64,000 nt of DNA from Alteromonadaceae bacterium. GTDB lineage: Bacteria > Pseudomonadota > Gammaproteobacteria > Enterobacterales > Alteromonadaceae. Within the stretch, counting starts at the first letter, position 1. Each line of letters opens with the position of its first letter. The notes under the pieces are model-generated. The model was not told where the DNA came from and did not search any database. It saw nothing but the letters and a program-made list of their open reading frames with translations. This document shows, one piece after another, positions 27,257 to 36,362 of the stretch. A program made the translations under genes and the position numbers. The DNA lies in contig JABXHM010000028.1 of the NCBI GenBank assembly GCA_013373625.1, positions 111,965 through 175,964 on the forward strand, read 5' to 3'.

Positions 27257-28876
27257 ATGCCACTATATAACCCGTTTTCAGTTAATTTAAATAAGGTAAT
27301 GTTTAACAGACGTCACCGTATAAACCAGACCCTGCGTCGCTCGCTTGCTTGCGCTATCGTTTTACTTTCTGGTGTTACTGCCGCGCAGGCAGACAACGTA
27401 TCAGCGGCAAACTTACCACCAGCGTCAGCGCCCATTTTGCACAGCGTTATTGAAGACGCCCGCACTTCAGCCGGAAAAAGTTATGCGGTCAGCGATCACA
27501 ATCTGGCGGATGAGCTTAAGGATATGAGCTACGAGACATACCGGGAAATTCGTTTTAATAGCGAGAATAGTTTGTGGCGTGGTAAAAACAATTTTGAGGT
27601 GCAGTTTTTTCACCCCGGTTTTTTATATCAACAACCTGTAAGCGTTTATACCGTTGGCGCCGACAATAAGGCACAGCGCCTGCCCTTTTCAACGCAATCT
27701 TTTCAGTACAACGGCAAGGCCGCACCACTTGCAAAAGCCACCAAAGAGAACGACGGTTATGCGGGGTTCAGAGTACATTTCCCGATTAAAAATGATCAGT
27801 ACAAAGACGAGTTTGCGGTATTTTTGGGCGCGTCTTATTTTCGCTTAGTGGGTAAAGAACATGTTTATGGCATTTCTGCCCGGGGCCTGGCGATTGATAC
27901 CGGAATGGCCGAAGGGGAAGAGTTTCCTCATTTCACCTCATTTTGGTTAATCGAACCTGACGACAATAAAACGATGATTATCTATGCACGCCTGGAGAGC
28001 CCTTCTGTCAGCGGTGCCTATAAATTTATCGTAACGCCCGGACAACAAACCAGCGTGCAGGTAGAAAGCTGGCTGTTTGCCCGTGAAGACGTTGCTAAGC
28101 TCGGTGTTGCGCCTTTCACCAGTATGTTTTTGTACGGTGAAAATACCGCCGCCAAGCCTGATGACTATCGACCTGAGGTGCATGACAGCGATGGTATGGT
28201 ATTGCTCACCAGCAAGGGTGAACAAATTTGGCGAGCGCTGACTAATCCCGCGCAACTGCAAATAACCTCTTTAAGTGAAACTGCGCCGGCTGGCTTTGGC
28301 ATGATGCAACGCGATACCCGCTTTGCCAGCTATTTAGATGGCGAGGCTAACTACCATAAGCGTCCTGGCTTGTGGGTGACCCCGCAGGAAGGGTTTGGTG
28401 ATGGGCGGCTGGAGCTGGTGGAAATACCAACTCAGTCAGAAACCCACGATAACATTGTGGCGTACTGGGTACCTGCTGAGCCATTTATGGCTGGTGAGAG
28501 CCGCTACTTTGCCTACCAGTTGGATACCATAACGGGTACCAAAGCGTCATCGCTGGCAACAGTGGTGCGCACGCGTCAGGGGGCTGCCGTGCTGCCAGGA
28601 GAGAAAAACCAACAAGCTCAGGTGCGCCGTTTTTCAGTGGATTTTACCGTACCTGAGGGCGTCGATATTTCACCGGATGCATTGAGCCTGACGGTGGAAA
28701 CAAGCCAGGGAGCAATCGACCACAAACGGGTGTATGAGGTTAACGATGGCAAACTGTTACGGGCCACCTTTTTGTTAACCCCGCAAGAAGCAAAACCTGC
28801 CGACATGCGCGTATACATTCACCATGACAATCAACGTATTAGTGAGGTTTGGAACTATGTCTATCATGCAAAATAA
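27257..28876 (+). CDS. opgG: Glucans biosynthesis protein OpgG (MdoG)
   Basis: A periplasmic protein for making or branching osmoregulated periplasmic glucans. A signal peptide (LACAIVLLSGVTAAQA) precedes two beta-rich domains with family signatures RFNSENSLWRGKNNFEVQFF, VFLGASYFRLVG and FTSFWLIEP. The ATG at 27257 has GGAG six bases upstream and is preferred to the TTG where the frame opens (27236). The 3' end overlaps opgH by 20 bp. Confidence 0.95.
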   Translation: MPLYNPFSVNLNKVMFNRRHRINQTLRRSLACAIVLLSGVTAAQADNVSAANLPPASAPILHSVIEDARTSAGKSYAVSDHNLADELKDMSYETYREIRFNSENSLWRGKNNFEVQFFHPGFLYQQPVSVYTVGADNKAQRLPFSTQSFQYNGKAAPLAKATKENDGYAGFRVHFPIKNDQYKDEFAVFLGASYFRLVGKEHVYGISARGLAIDTGMAEGEEFPHFTSFWLIEPDDNKTMIIYARLESPSVSGAYKFIVTPGQQTSVQVESWLFAREDVAKLGVAPFTSMFLYGENTAAKPDDYRPEVHDSDGMVLLTSKGEQIWRALTNPAQLQITSLSETAPAGFGMMQRDTRFASYLDGEANYHKRPGLWVTPQEGFGDGRLELVEIPTQSETHDNIVAYWVPAEPFMAGESRYFAYQLDTITGTKASSLATVVRTRQGAAVLPGEKNQQAQVRRFSVDFTVPEGVDISPDALSLTVETSQGAIDHKRVYEVNDGKLLRATFLLTPQEAKPADMRVYIHHDNQRISEVWNYVYHAK

Positions 28877-30827
28877 CGCTCACTCAAGCACCCAAAACAG
28901 TAGTGCCAATGTGTACGCAAAACTGCGCACCTTTGGATCCGGCGTGCGACTAACAATAATGGCACTTTTGGTGCTGCCCACAGCGGGACTGGCAGGTTGG
29001 AGTCTCTACGAGATTTTTAAACCAAACCGGCTCACAGAGCTTGAAATAGCGCAGCTTGGGCTAAGTATGATGCTGTTCATATGGCTGGCGATGTCGTTTT
29101 GGACCGCGGTTATTGGTTTTATGTTAAAGCTGTTCAATATTGATCCGCTGAGTCTGCGCAAAGCGCTATCTGCGCCAGATACCTCGGCCGAACTAACACA
29201 GCGTCATGCGGTGGTCATGCCGGTCTACAACGAAGATACGCGTAGAATAATGGTGGGGTTTGAGGCTTGCGTTCGTGAGTTAGCAGAAACCAGTAACGGC
29301 AAACAGTTTGATTTTTATATGCTCAGCGATACCACTGATCCCGCCAAAGCGCAGGCTGAATTAAATGCATGGCAGGCGATGGAATCCCGGTTAGGCAAGT
29401 ACAGCGGACACGTGTTTTATCGTCGTCGCGAGCAAAATACGGGTCGTAAGGTGGGCAACCTGGCCGACTTTTGTCAGCGTTGGGGGAGTCGTTATGAAGC
29501 GATGATCGTGCTGGATGCCGACAGTGTTATGTCAGGTGAACGTATGACAGATCTGGCTTACCGTATTGAACAAAACCCCAATACTGCTCTGGTACAAACC
29601 ATTCCTATGCCGGTGCGTCAGGATACGTTTTTCGCCCGTTTTGTGCAGTTTGCCGCGCATTTGTACAGCCCCATGCTGGCAACCGGATTGTCATTCTGGC
29701 AAACCGATAGTGCCAATTACTGGGGGCACAATGCGATCATTCGAATTGCACCATTTATGCAACATTGTGGGTTGCCTACGCTGGCTGGTAAAGAGCCTTT
29801 TGGTGGTGACATTCTCAGCCACGACTTTGTAGAGGCCGCGCTGTTGCGTCGCGCTGGTTGGGAGGCCTACCTGCTTACCGACACCACCGGTAGCTACGAA
29901 GAAGTACCTTCGAATATGCTTGAATACGCGACTCGCGATCGCCGTTGGGTTCAGGGCAATATTCAACACCTGGGATTACTCGGTGTAAAGGGCCTTAAAC
30001 TAACCAGTCGTCTGCATTTTTTGTTCGGCGCATTTGCTTACATTTCATCATTGCTTTTACTCTTGGTGCTGGCCTTTGGTACCGCCGATGCATTGCACCG
30101 TGCGTTAACGCCTGTGACATTCTTTAGCGCTCAGTACCAGCTGTTTCCTGACTGGCAAATTGCGCGTCAGGGGCTCATGTTTGCCACGATGTGGGGGACG
30201 GTCGCGCTATTATTTATGCCTAAAGTACTGGGGTTAATTCTGGCGCTTATCCAACGTCGCAAAGAGTTTGGTGGCGCATGGCGGCTGCTCAAAGGTGGCG
30301 TTATGGAACTGGTAATGGCGATCATTATTGCGCCACTCATGATGTTTTATCATAGTTACTTCGTGATCAGCGTATTTATTGGCCACTCTGTAAAGTGGGA
30401 AGCGCAAGCACGCGAAGGGAGCATGGTACCCTGGTCAACGTCCTTCAAACGGGCAAGCGTAGTAACAGTGACTGCGCTGGTGTGGGGAGGCGTTACCTTT
30501 TACTACACGCCAGGGTTATTTGCCTGGTTGTTGCCGGTATTAAGTGGCCTGGTATTGGCCGCGCCACTCATACGGTTGACCTCGAGTCTGACATTGGGTC
30601 AGGCGAGTAAGCGCGGTGGTATATTTGTTATTCAGGATGAACTCAACGAATGTCAGGCTTTAAAGCGGGTGCGCCTGGGTATGGCCAATATTCATTACAG
30701 TGAAGCGGACAACGTCAATGCGCCGGCCCCCATGCTGCCGGAGACTCTCTGGCAACCAATGGTTATTCAGGACTTTAGCGCTTATCCGAACACACACCGG
30801 CCACTAGCGGCACAAGTGGCAACCTAG
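28857..30827 (+). CDS. opgH: Glucans biosynthesis glucosyltransferase OpgH (MdoH)
   Basis: An inner-membrane GT2-family enzyme that elongates the beta-1,2-glucan backbone. N-terminal membrane segments (about residues 25-90) precede the catalytic loop with VVMPVYNEDTRR, LDADSVMSG and DRRWVQGNIQH (the RxxRW-type motif). Further membrane segments (about 385-570) follow. The ATG at 28857 has GAGG nine bases upstream; the frame is open to 28824. Cotranscribed and overlapping with opgG. The C-terminal tail is not conserved-looking. Confidence 0.95.
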   Translation: MSIMQNNAHSSTQNSSANVYAKLRTFGSGVRLTIMALLVLPTAGLAGWSLYEIFKPNRLTELEIAQLGLSMMLFIWLAMSFWTAVIGFMLKLFNIDPLSLRKALSAPDTSAELTQRHAVVMPVYNEDTRRIMVGFEACVRELAETSNGKQFDFYMLSDTTDPAKAQAELNAWQAMESRLGKYSGHVFYRRREQNTGRKVGNLADFCQRWGSRYEAMIVLDADSVMSGERMTDLAYRIEQNPNTALVQTIPMPVRQDTFFARFVQFAAHLYSPMLATGLSFWQTDSANYWGHNAIIRIAPFMQHCGLPTLAGKEPFGGDILSHDFVEAALLRRAGWEAYLLTDTTGSYEEVPSNMLEYATRDRRWVQGNIQHLGLLGVKGLKLTSRLHFLFGAFAYISSLLLLLVLAFGTADALHRALTPVTFFSAQYQLFPDWQIARQGLMFATMWGTVALLFMPKVLGLILALIQRRKEFGGAWRLLKGGVMELVMAIIIAPLMMFYHSYFVISVFIGHSVKWEAQAREGSMVPWSTSFKRASVVTVTALVWGGVTFYYTPGLFAWLLPVLSGLVLAAPLIRLTSSLTLGQASKRGGIFVIQDELNECQALKRVRLGMANIHYSEADNVNAPAPMLPETLWQPMVIQDFSAYPNTHRPLAAQVAT

Positions 30828-30860
30828 TACTGCGATTGGTGTTTTTTTAGTGCCCTTTCA

Positions 30861-30892
30861 CCATCAGGCCGGCTGTTTAGCCGGCCTGATGG
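30861..30892. terminator. Strong hairpin between opgH and the convergent M20 gene
   Basis: A 14-bp perfect GC-rich inverted repeat (CCATCAGGCCGGCT / AGCCGGCCTGATGG) with a GTTT loop. No adjacent T-run is present on either strand, so termination is probable by position but not certain. Confidence 0.7.
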
Positions 30893-30923
30893 TAATTGCT
30901 CTCAAGGCTAATGATGTTGGCGC

Positions 30924-32354
30924 TTATTGTGTTTGCATCAGGCCAGCATAAAATGTCACGGCTCTGGCCATATTGTCGATGCTTATACGTTCATTGACGC
31001 CGTGAAACCCTGCCAAATCCTGTTGGTTAATAACCATAGGGCTGAAGCGGTAGGTATCGGTTATCTGGCTGTAAAAGCGACTGTCAGTGGCAGCGATAGT
31101 TTGTGCGGGCATAACGATGACGTCGCCAAGAGCGAGCCTGGTTTGCCGGGCACTCTGCGCAAACCCAAGGCTGGTGGTAGACGACACTAACGACGCCTCT
31201 GAGGGGGCAATGGCTTGTAAGCCGATGCGGTCATCGTCGATAGTGCGACGAACCCGGTTAATCAGGCTTGCCACATTGCTTTGGGGATGGAGTCGAACGT
31301 TGACTTTTGCCGTCGTACGCAGCTTCAGATTGTCGCTGGAAAGTGAGTCCATGGAGCTATCGACGAATGGTTTAAACAGCCACGAATTGGCAAACAGGAC
31401 ACGTTGACCAAAGTCCATGTGTTTGTCTAATTTGATGTATAGGTCTTCGCTGAGACCGATTAATCCGCCTGGTGCTGGTTTTTCCTTCAGCTTTACAATA
31501 GCGGCAGCTAAAATATTAACCGCCTTTTCCTGTGGCATTGTACTGTGCCGGCCCTGGCTTTGGGCAACCAATTCCAGGGCAAGGTCGCCTTTTTCTGCTA
31601 TGTTGGTACTGGCAATTGATGGTGTATTGCCCGGCGTCATGGCATCCAGTACAAATGAACCTTCGTCCAGCGACCATAACAGGTTCACAGCATCACTTTG
31701 GAGTTTTTCAGTAATTGCCTGAGCGCCTTCCTGGCTGCCAGTTTCTTGATCGTGAGTCAGCGCAATATAGATGTCTTGCTGAGGGTGAAAACCAGTCTTT
31801 AGCAACACTGTAGTAGCTTCCATCAAAGCAATGGCTGCACTTTTATTATCCAGCGCACCGCGTCCCCAGATGTAACCATTGGCTATGGCGCCGCTGAACG
31901 GTGGGTGGGTCCAGTCTGATTCTGTATGCGGATTTACAGGGACTACATCATAGTGTGCAGATAACAACACCGCACTTTCAGATTGTTGACCTTGCCACTT
32001 ATAAAGCAGGGTATAGTTATTAATGTATTGCAGCGATAATTGTTTGTGAACTAGTGGGTAAGTGTGCGCTAACCAACGAATAAATGCAGTAAAATCAGCC
32101 GGATCGTCGTTTGCGTGCTGTTCATACGAAACAGTCGGAAACCGGATCGCCTCAGATAAGTGAGTGGCTACGCTATGAGTGTTCAATACGGAAGCTATTT
32201 GTTGAGGCGTACTCTTGTTCGTGCTGCCGACCGGTATGTCAGTTTCAGGCGTAAAATAATAAGCGCGATACAGCACAACGGTCGCTACCGCGAGCAAAAA
32301 CAGGGTTAGCATTAAAGCCGTTCTTTTTATCATTTTCTGACTTACTACATTCAC
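30924..32354 (-). CDS. M20 family (CPS1-like) metallopeptidase homologue with altered catalytic motif
   Basis: An N-terminal membrane anchor (LMLTLFLLAVATVVLYRAYY) precedes an M20 domain. The metal ligands are visible: SAHYDVVPV, WGRGALDNKSA and a C-terminal His region. The motif that normally reads DEE reads HDQETGS here: the residue in the place of the general-base Glu is Gln (codon CAA at 31746-31748), while the following metal-binding Glu is kept. It may be inactive, or use another mechanism, or have a changed role. The start is GTG at 32354 with AAGG seven bases upstream. It would otherwise be an exported or anchored dipeptidase/acylase. Confidence 0.85.
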   Translation of the reverse strand: MNVVSQKMIKRTALMLTLFLLAVATVVLYRAYYFTPETDIPVGSTNKSTPQQIASVLNTHSVATHLSEAIRFPTVSYEQHANDDPADFTAFIRWLAHTYPLVHKQLSLQYINNYTLLYKWQGQQSESAVLLSAHYDVVPVNPHTESDWTHPPFSGAIANGYIWGRGALDNKSAAIALMEATTVLLKTGFHPQQDIYIALTHDQETGSQEGAQAITEKLQSDAVNLLWSLDEGSFVLDAMTPGNTPSIASTNIAEKGDLALELVAQSQGRHSTMPQEKAVNILAAAIVKLKEKPAPGGLIGLSEDLYIKLDKHMDFGQRVLFANSWLFKPFVDSSMDSLSSDNLKLRTTAKVNVRLHPQSNVASLINRVRRTIDDDRIGLQAIAPSEASLVSSTTSLGFAQSARQTRLALGDVIVMPAQTIAATDSRFYSQITDTYRFSPMVINQQDLAGFHGVNERISIDNMARAVTFYAGLMQTQ

Positions 32355-32454
32355 ATAGGCGCCTTATAACAAGCTGGCGCGCGTAATAACTCCTGATTTG
32401 CAAAATCATATAGTCATTACTAAGCGTAGAGGGTAAATGAGAGCGCGTCTGGAT

Positions 32455-33663
32455 CTATTGGGCTCTGTACTGACGTGGCGTCATACCAGTGAATTTTTTA
32501 AAATGCGTATAAAAAGTTGAATTGGAATTAAATCCTGACTGATAGCCGATGTCTGTTACCGACAGATGCGACATATCGGGTGCGTGAAGCAACGATTTGG
32601 CTTCTTCGATGCGCAGGCTGTTTATGTAATCATAAAAAGACAATTTCGCGTAGCCATTGATCGTTTCAGATAAATGATTCACTGATACATGCAAGGCGTC
32701 AGCTAACTGGGATATTTTTAAACCGGGCTCGAGATAAGGTTGTTGTGCTTGCATTTGGGTTTGAAGTCGCTGCCATAAACGCGCTGCTTCGTCTTTGGTG
32801 AGGCTACTGGTGGCATATTTTGTCTCCCATTCAACCAATTCGTTATCAACGCAGCTGGCTGACGATGGCGCCGTTTCCGAAGATTGACGTGTCTGCGCAG
32901 CATCAGTTGCACAATGAGGGAAAATTTCCTGCTGCCTGAAACCGTAACGCACAATAAGCAAGCCCATTATAAAGGGGCCGAAGGCCTGAAAATCGCCGCC
33001 ATTTAACGAATGACCCGCCCCCATAAAACGGGATATATCTGCACTAAGGCTTACAATGGTAAGTCCTAAAATGCTCCACACGGCGCCTTTAAGCCAAGTG
33101 AGGTTAACATCAGACAGCTCAGAGAAGCGTTCTTTCATATTTCCCTCATGCGGTCGCAGGAAACGAAGTGCTGCAATACTATAGCTAATCACCGATACCC
33201 AGGCTGCCAACTTATGCCAGAATCGATGGGCATGTATGCCATTTTGATGAACCTCGCTGACCACCAGAAATGGATCGTTATCAGTGAGGGGTAACTGCCA
33301 CAACCAGAGGCCGCCAAATAACAGCGTAGGCAGGCAATGCAACCAGTAATGAGGTTGCCAGGTAAAATGTTCTACTGTTTGTATTCGTGTATAAAAATAG
33401 ATCAATGGGCCAATCAGCATTTGCAGGGAGACCAGCGTGAAGCTGAGTAGCTGCCAGGCGATAAATTCCTGTTGTATAACGTATGCCAGGGCCAGAATCA
33501 GCACGCATAACTTGGTTAATAACAAAAAGCGCTGGCCGCTTTGTATACGCGGGTGGCGTTGCCAGAAACTGGCTGACATACCGATACTAAATGCAATGGT
33601 GAGTAAGATAAGCAAGCTTTGTGTTTGCAAATTCAATGTTTGAGAAAGAAAAGCTGGTATCAC
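32455..33663 (-). CDS. Membrane-bound AraC-family transcriptional regulator
   Basis: The N-terminal half has about seven hydrophobic segments (about residues 13-260, for example LLILLTIAFSIGMSASFW). The C-terminal AraC-type double HTH shows LHVSVNHLSETINGYAKLSF, SFYDYINSLRIEEAKSLL and GYQSGFNSNSTFYTHFKKF. This arrangement fits sensors that read an envelope signal and bind DNA. A GTG at 33663 has AAGG six bases upstream and is chosen over the ATG at 33702. It overlaps, as TAGTG, the stop of a tiny upstream ORF. The neighbouring M20 gene may be under its control. Confidence 0.82.
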   Translation of the reverse strand: MIPAFLSQTLNLQTQSLLILLTIAFSIGMSASFWQRHPRIQSGQRFLLLTKLCVLILALAYVIQQEFIAWQLLSFTLVSLQMLIGPLIYFYTRIQTVEHFTWQPHYWLHCLPTLLFGGLWLWQLPLTDNDPFLVVSEVHQNGIHAHRFWHKLAAWVSVISYSIAALRFLRPHEGNMKERFSELSDVNLTWLKGAVWSILGLTIVSLSADISRFMGAGHSLNGGDFQAFGPFIMGLLIVRYGFRQQEIFPHCATDAAQTRQSSETAPSSASCVDNELVEWETKYATSSLTKDEAARLWQRLQTQMQAQQPYLEPGLKISQLADALHVSVNHLSETINGYAKLSFYDYINSLRIEEAKSLLHAPDMSHLSVTDIGYQSGFNSNSTFYTHFKKFTGMTPRQYRAQ

Positions 33664-33761
33664 TAAAAACCTTCGCGTAGTAAAAACCTGAAATACCCGC
33701 ATACCGTGACGATGCAGAACAGCAGAATATACGTAAGCCCCGCAATGAAGGCAACACTCAT
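33663..33761 (-). CDS. Putative tiny membrane peptide coupled to the AraC regulator
   Basis: A 32-residue peptide with one hydrophobic span (AFIAGLTYILLFCIVTVCGY) and a basic end (FRFLLREGF). Its stop TAG shares a base with the GTG start of the regulator, and the regulator's Shine-Dalgarno sequence lies inside it. That arrangement suggests translational coupling or a leader peptide. Its own ribosome site is weak, and a longer frame opens at 33887. No homologue is recognised. Confidence 0.4.
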   Translation of the reverse strand: MSVAFIAGLTYILLFCIVTVCGYFRFLLREGF

Positions 33762-33974
33762 CTGACCATCAATAGTGGTTAACTGACCGCGCCTGGTTAT
33801 GCATTGAGACTCCAATACAAAAATACATACACGGGTCGACCGGTTATATTTTAGTGGTGAAACGGGCTGGCGCACTGCGTTGCGCAATAAGTCATTCTGT
33901 AGATTTTTATTCTTAGATTGAATTGAGCGAAAATGCAGCGCAAACTAATGCTAAGAAGTAAAAGAGAGATCTCC

Positions 33975-35624
33975 ATGACCAGGCTGTCGTTAAAAACCCG
34001 GTTTACACTGCTGATTGTAGCGCTCGTAAGTGGGTCTGTCTTAATATTAAGTGGGCTTGTGTATGGCGTATCATCGGCGTATATCCGCGACTCCATCGGT
34101 GAGTCCATCGTTGAGCGGTCAGAGCATCTGGCAATGCAGCTCGATCAGAATATGGCGGCCAGAGTTCAGGAAGTCTTGTTGCTCGGCAGTTTGTATGAGG
34201 CCGACAATCAACTGTCGAACAATGAAATTCGTGCCCAGCTTGAGCAAATTCAGGCCCAGCACAGTGTCGCCTCCTGGATAGGCCTGCTGGATACACAAGG
34301 CACTGTGCGGGTCGCGACGCTGGGCATTCTGGAAGCCGTCAATATTTCACATCGTCCGGTATTTCAATCTGGTAGCCAGGCACTTTGGGTTGGTGATGTA
34401 CACGATGCATTATTACTTTCCGATTTGCTCCCCAACCCGTCGGGCGAACCCATAAAGTTTGTTGATGTCGCCGCCCCGCTGCACGCAAGTAATGGCCAAT
34501 TGCAGGGTGTACTGGCAATGCATCTGAGTTGGGAGTGGGCTTCGGATGTCATGGATTCAATGTTTGAATCAAATCGAACGGAAGCTTACCCGGTGCAATA
34601 CTTCGTGTTGAGTGAGAACAAGACGATATTGTTGGGGCCGCAAGATCTCATCGGTACTCACATCGATAGCCTTGTTGAATTAGAGGGAGGGCTTAAACAG
34701 GGCGACAACAAATGGCAAATTCTACAATGGTCAGATGGCGAGTACCTGACCGCGATTAGCGCAACCCAGGGGTATGGCATGTATCCGGGGCTGGGCTGGA
34801 ACGTGGTGGCGCGCGTGCCGGTCAGTAAGGCGTTTGCTCCGGTCAATTTATTGCAGGTCAACATTGCCATTTTAGGCGCTATTATGCTGCTTGTATTTGC
34901 CGGCACCGGGTGGTTTTTTACTGCGCGTTTTTCTGCGCCTCTGGTCAGGCTGGCCAGCGCCGCCGATAAAATTAAAACATTACAGGACGAGACAACAATA
35001 CCCGAGGAAAACGCGTCGCTTGAAATCGCAGGGTTATCCAGATCGTTAAATGAATTAATCCTCAGGCTGAAGTCACAACAGGCCGAAATTGACGACCTGG
35101 AAGACATTGTGCACACCGATCCGTTAACAGGCTTGCCTAACCGTGCATTTTTAAATGAATATCTGCTGCATGCTATCCCTGAAGCGAAACGAAACAACTT
35201 AGCGATAGGCCTGCTGTATATTGATTTTGATGGTTTTAAAGAGGTTAACGATAACCTGGGGCACCATGCTGGCGATATACTACTGCAAAAGGTATCCAAA
35301 CGCTTAAAAGACATCATACGCGGCGAGGATATAGTGGCGCGTATAGGGGGTGATGAGTTTGTCATGGTAGTCAAAAGCAATAGCAGTCAAATTGAAAGTT
35401 TACTGGCAGAACTGGGCGCAAGAATTGTTCAACAAGTGTCGATGACAACGGATGTTGGTGAGCAGGAAGATGCACAGGTTGGTGGCAGTGTCGGGGCTGC
35501 CTGGTGGCCGTATCATAGCGATGATATTGAAACGGTTGCTAAGTACGCTGACGAAGCGCTGTATACGGCTAAACGAAACGGCAAAGGTCAGTTTCAGTTG
35601 TATCAGCCGTCTGACACACAATAA
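33975..35624 (+). CDS. Diguanylate cyclase with periplasmic sensor domain
   Basis: Membrane segment 1 (about residues 9-32), then a Cache-like periplasmic domain. A second segment (NIAILGAIMLLVFAGTGWFF) and a HAMP-like linker follow, ending in a GGDEF domain with the intact motif RIGGDEFV. The inhibitory I-site RxxD (RGED) stands five residues before GGDEF, so product inhibition is expected. It makes cyclic di-GMP, favouring attachment. No EAL domain is present. The ATG at 33975 follows AGAGAGATCTCC; the frame opens at 33933. Confidence 0.93.
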   Translation: MTRLSLKTRFTLLIVALVSGSVLILSGLVYGVSSAYIRDSIGESIVERSEHLAMQLDQNMAARVQEVLLLGSLYEADNQLSNNEIRAQLEQIQAQHSVASWIGLLDTQGTVRVATLGILEAVNISHRPVFQSGSQALWVGDVHDALLLSDLLPNPSGEPIKFVDVAAPLHASNGQLQGVLAMHLSWEWASDVMDSMFESNRTEAYPVQYFVLSENKTILLGPQDLIGTHIDSLVELEGGLKQGDNKWQILQWSDGEYLTAISATQGYGMYPGLGWNVVARVPVSKAFAPVNLLQVNIAILGAIMLLVFAGTGWFFTARFSAPLVRLASAADKIKTLQDETTIPEENASLEIAGLSRSLNELILRLKSQQAEIDDLEDIVHTDPLTGLPNRAFLNEYLLHAIPEAKRNNLAIGLLYIDFDGFKEVNDNLGHHAGDILLQKVSKRLKDIIRGEDIVARIGGDEFVMVVKSNSSQIESLLAELGARIVQQVSMTTDVGEQEDAQVGGSVGAAWWPYHSDDIETVAKYADEALYTAKRNGKGQFQLYQPSDTQ

Positions 35625-35731
35625 CGCCCGTACCGCTTTGCACAGAAGCCAGGACAATGTTCAAAACGGATATCGTGGTTTGTTTCAGCGACTGTTCGCT
35701 AACACGCGGTGCCGGTAGGCCGCCAGCTATA

Positions 35732-35757
35732 AAAAAGGAGCAACAGGTTGCTCCTTT
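35732..35757. terminator. Bidirectional intrinsic terminator
   Basis: A 12-bp inverted repeat (AAAAGGAGCAAC / GTTGCTCCTTTT) around AG lies between the cyclase gene and the convergent yceI-like gene, with A and T runs on both flanks. Confidence 0.88.
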
Positions 35758-35777
35758 TAATATGTGTTTAGATAGTC

Positions 35778-36347
35778 TTACATCTCAAAGGTGACAGAAA
35801 ACGTCACCGGTGAAGTATGCGTAATGCTTTTTAATCCGGCGATGTTTTGCAGCATATCCAGGCCACTCGCTAAACCAAACGTTTCAGCGCCAATTAGCGT
35901 TGGCGATACGGTACTGACAACCAATGTGTCGTCGGCAACCTTACTGACATTTACATTAAAGCTGACCGGCGCTTCAATGCCGTGCAGTGACAACGTACCG
36001 TCGACCTTGGCCATTTTGCTTAGCCCGGTGTCGAGCTGCATTAACGCTTCTGGTACCATTGCAGTATAGGTCGCTGTAGGATATTCAGCGACATTAAACA
36101 GTTTCTCCTGCATACGTGTATCGCGGATAGCGATAGACGTGTTCACTGAACTCAGCGGTACCTCAATAGTCAGTTGGCCAGCGTCAGTCACTGTGCCGGA
36201 GAGCTCCTCAAAGCTGTGTACCTCAGTAACCTGCGCATTTTTGGTTGACATAAAGTGCAGGCTCGATTGCTCGGCATTTACCGACCAGTCAGCAAAAACC
36301 GGGCTGGCCAACAAGCCGCTTAGAAGAATAAGTGATTGTTTGATCAT
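35778..36347 (-). CDS. YceI family periplasmic protein
   Basis: A 189-residue exported protein: signal peptide LLSGLLASPVFA, then a YceI lipocalin-like barrel (NAEQSSLHFMSTKNAQVTEV, TLSLHGIEAPVSF). Family members bind isoprenoid-like lipids; the ligand here is unknown. It follows cysQ by 15 bp and is likely the third gene of nudE-cysQ-yceI. Confidence 0.9.
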   Translation of the reverse strand: MIKQSLILLSGLLASPVFADWSVNAEQSSLHFMSTKNAQVTEVHSFEELSGTVTDAGQLTIEVPLSSVNTSIAIRDTRMQEKLFNVAEYPTATYTAMVPEALMQLDTGLSKMAKVDGTLSLHGIEAPVSFNVNVSKVADDTLVVSTVSPTLIGAETFGLASGLDMLQNIAGLKSITHTSPVTFSVTFEM

Positions 36348-36362
36348 AAAAGTACTGACTCC

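Noticed and set aside
34658..35380. 240-codon minus-strand ORF
   Set aside because: Complete antisense shadow of the diguanylate cyclase; Ser-rich composition typical of a shadow frame.
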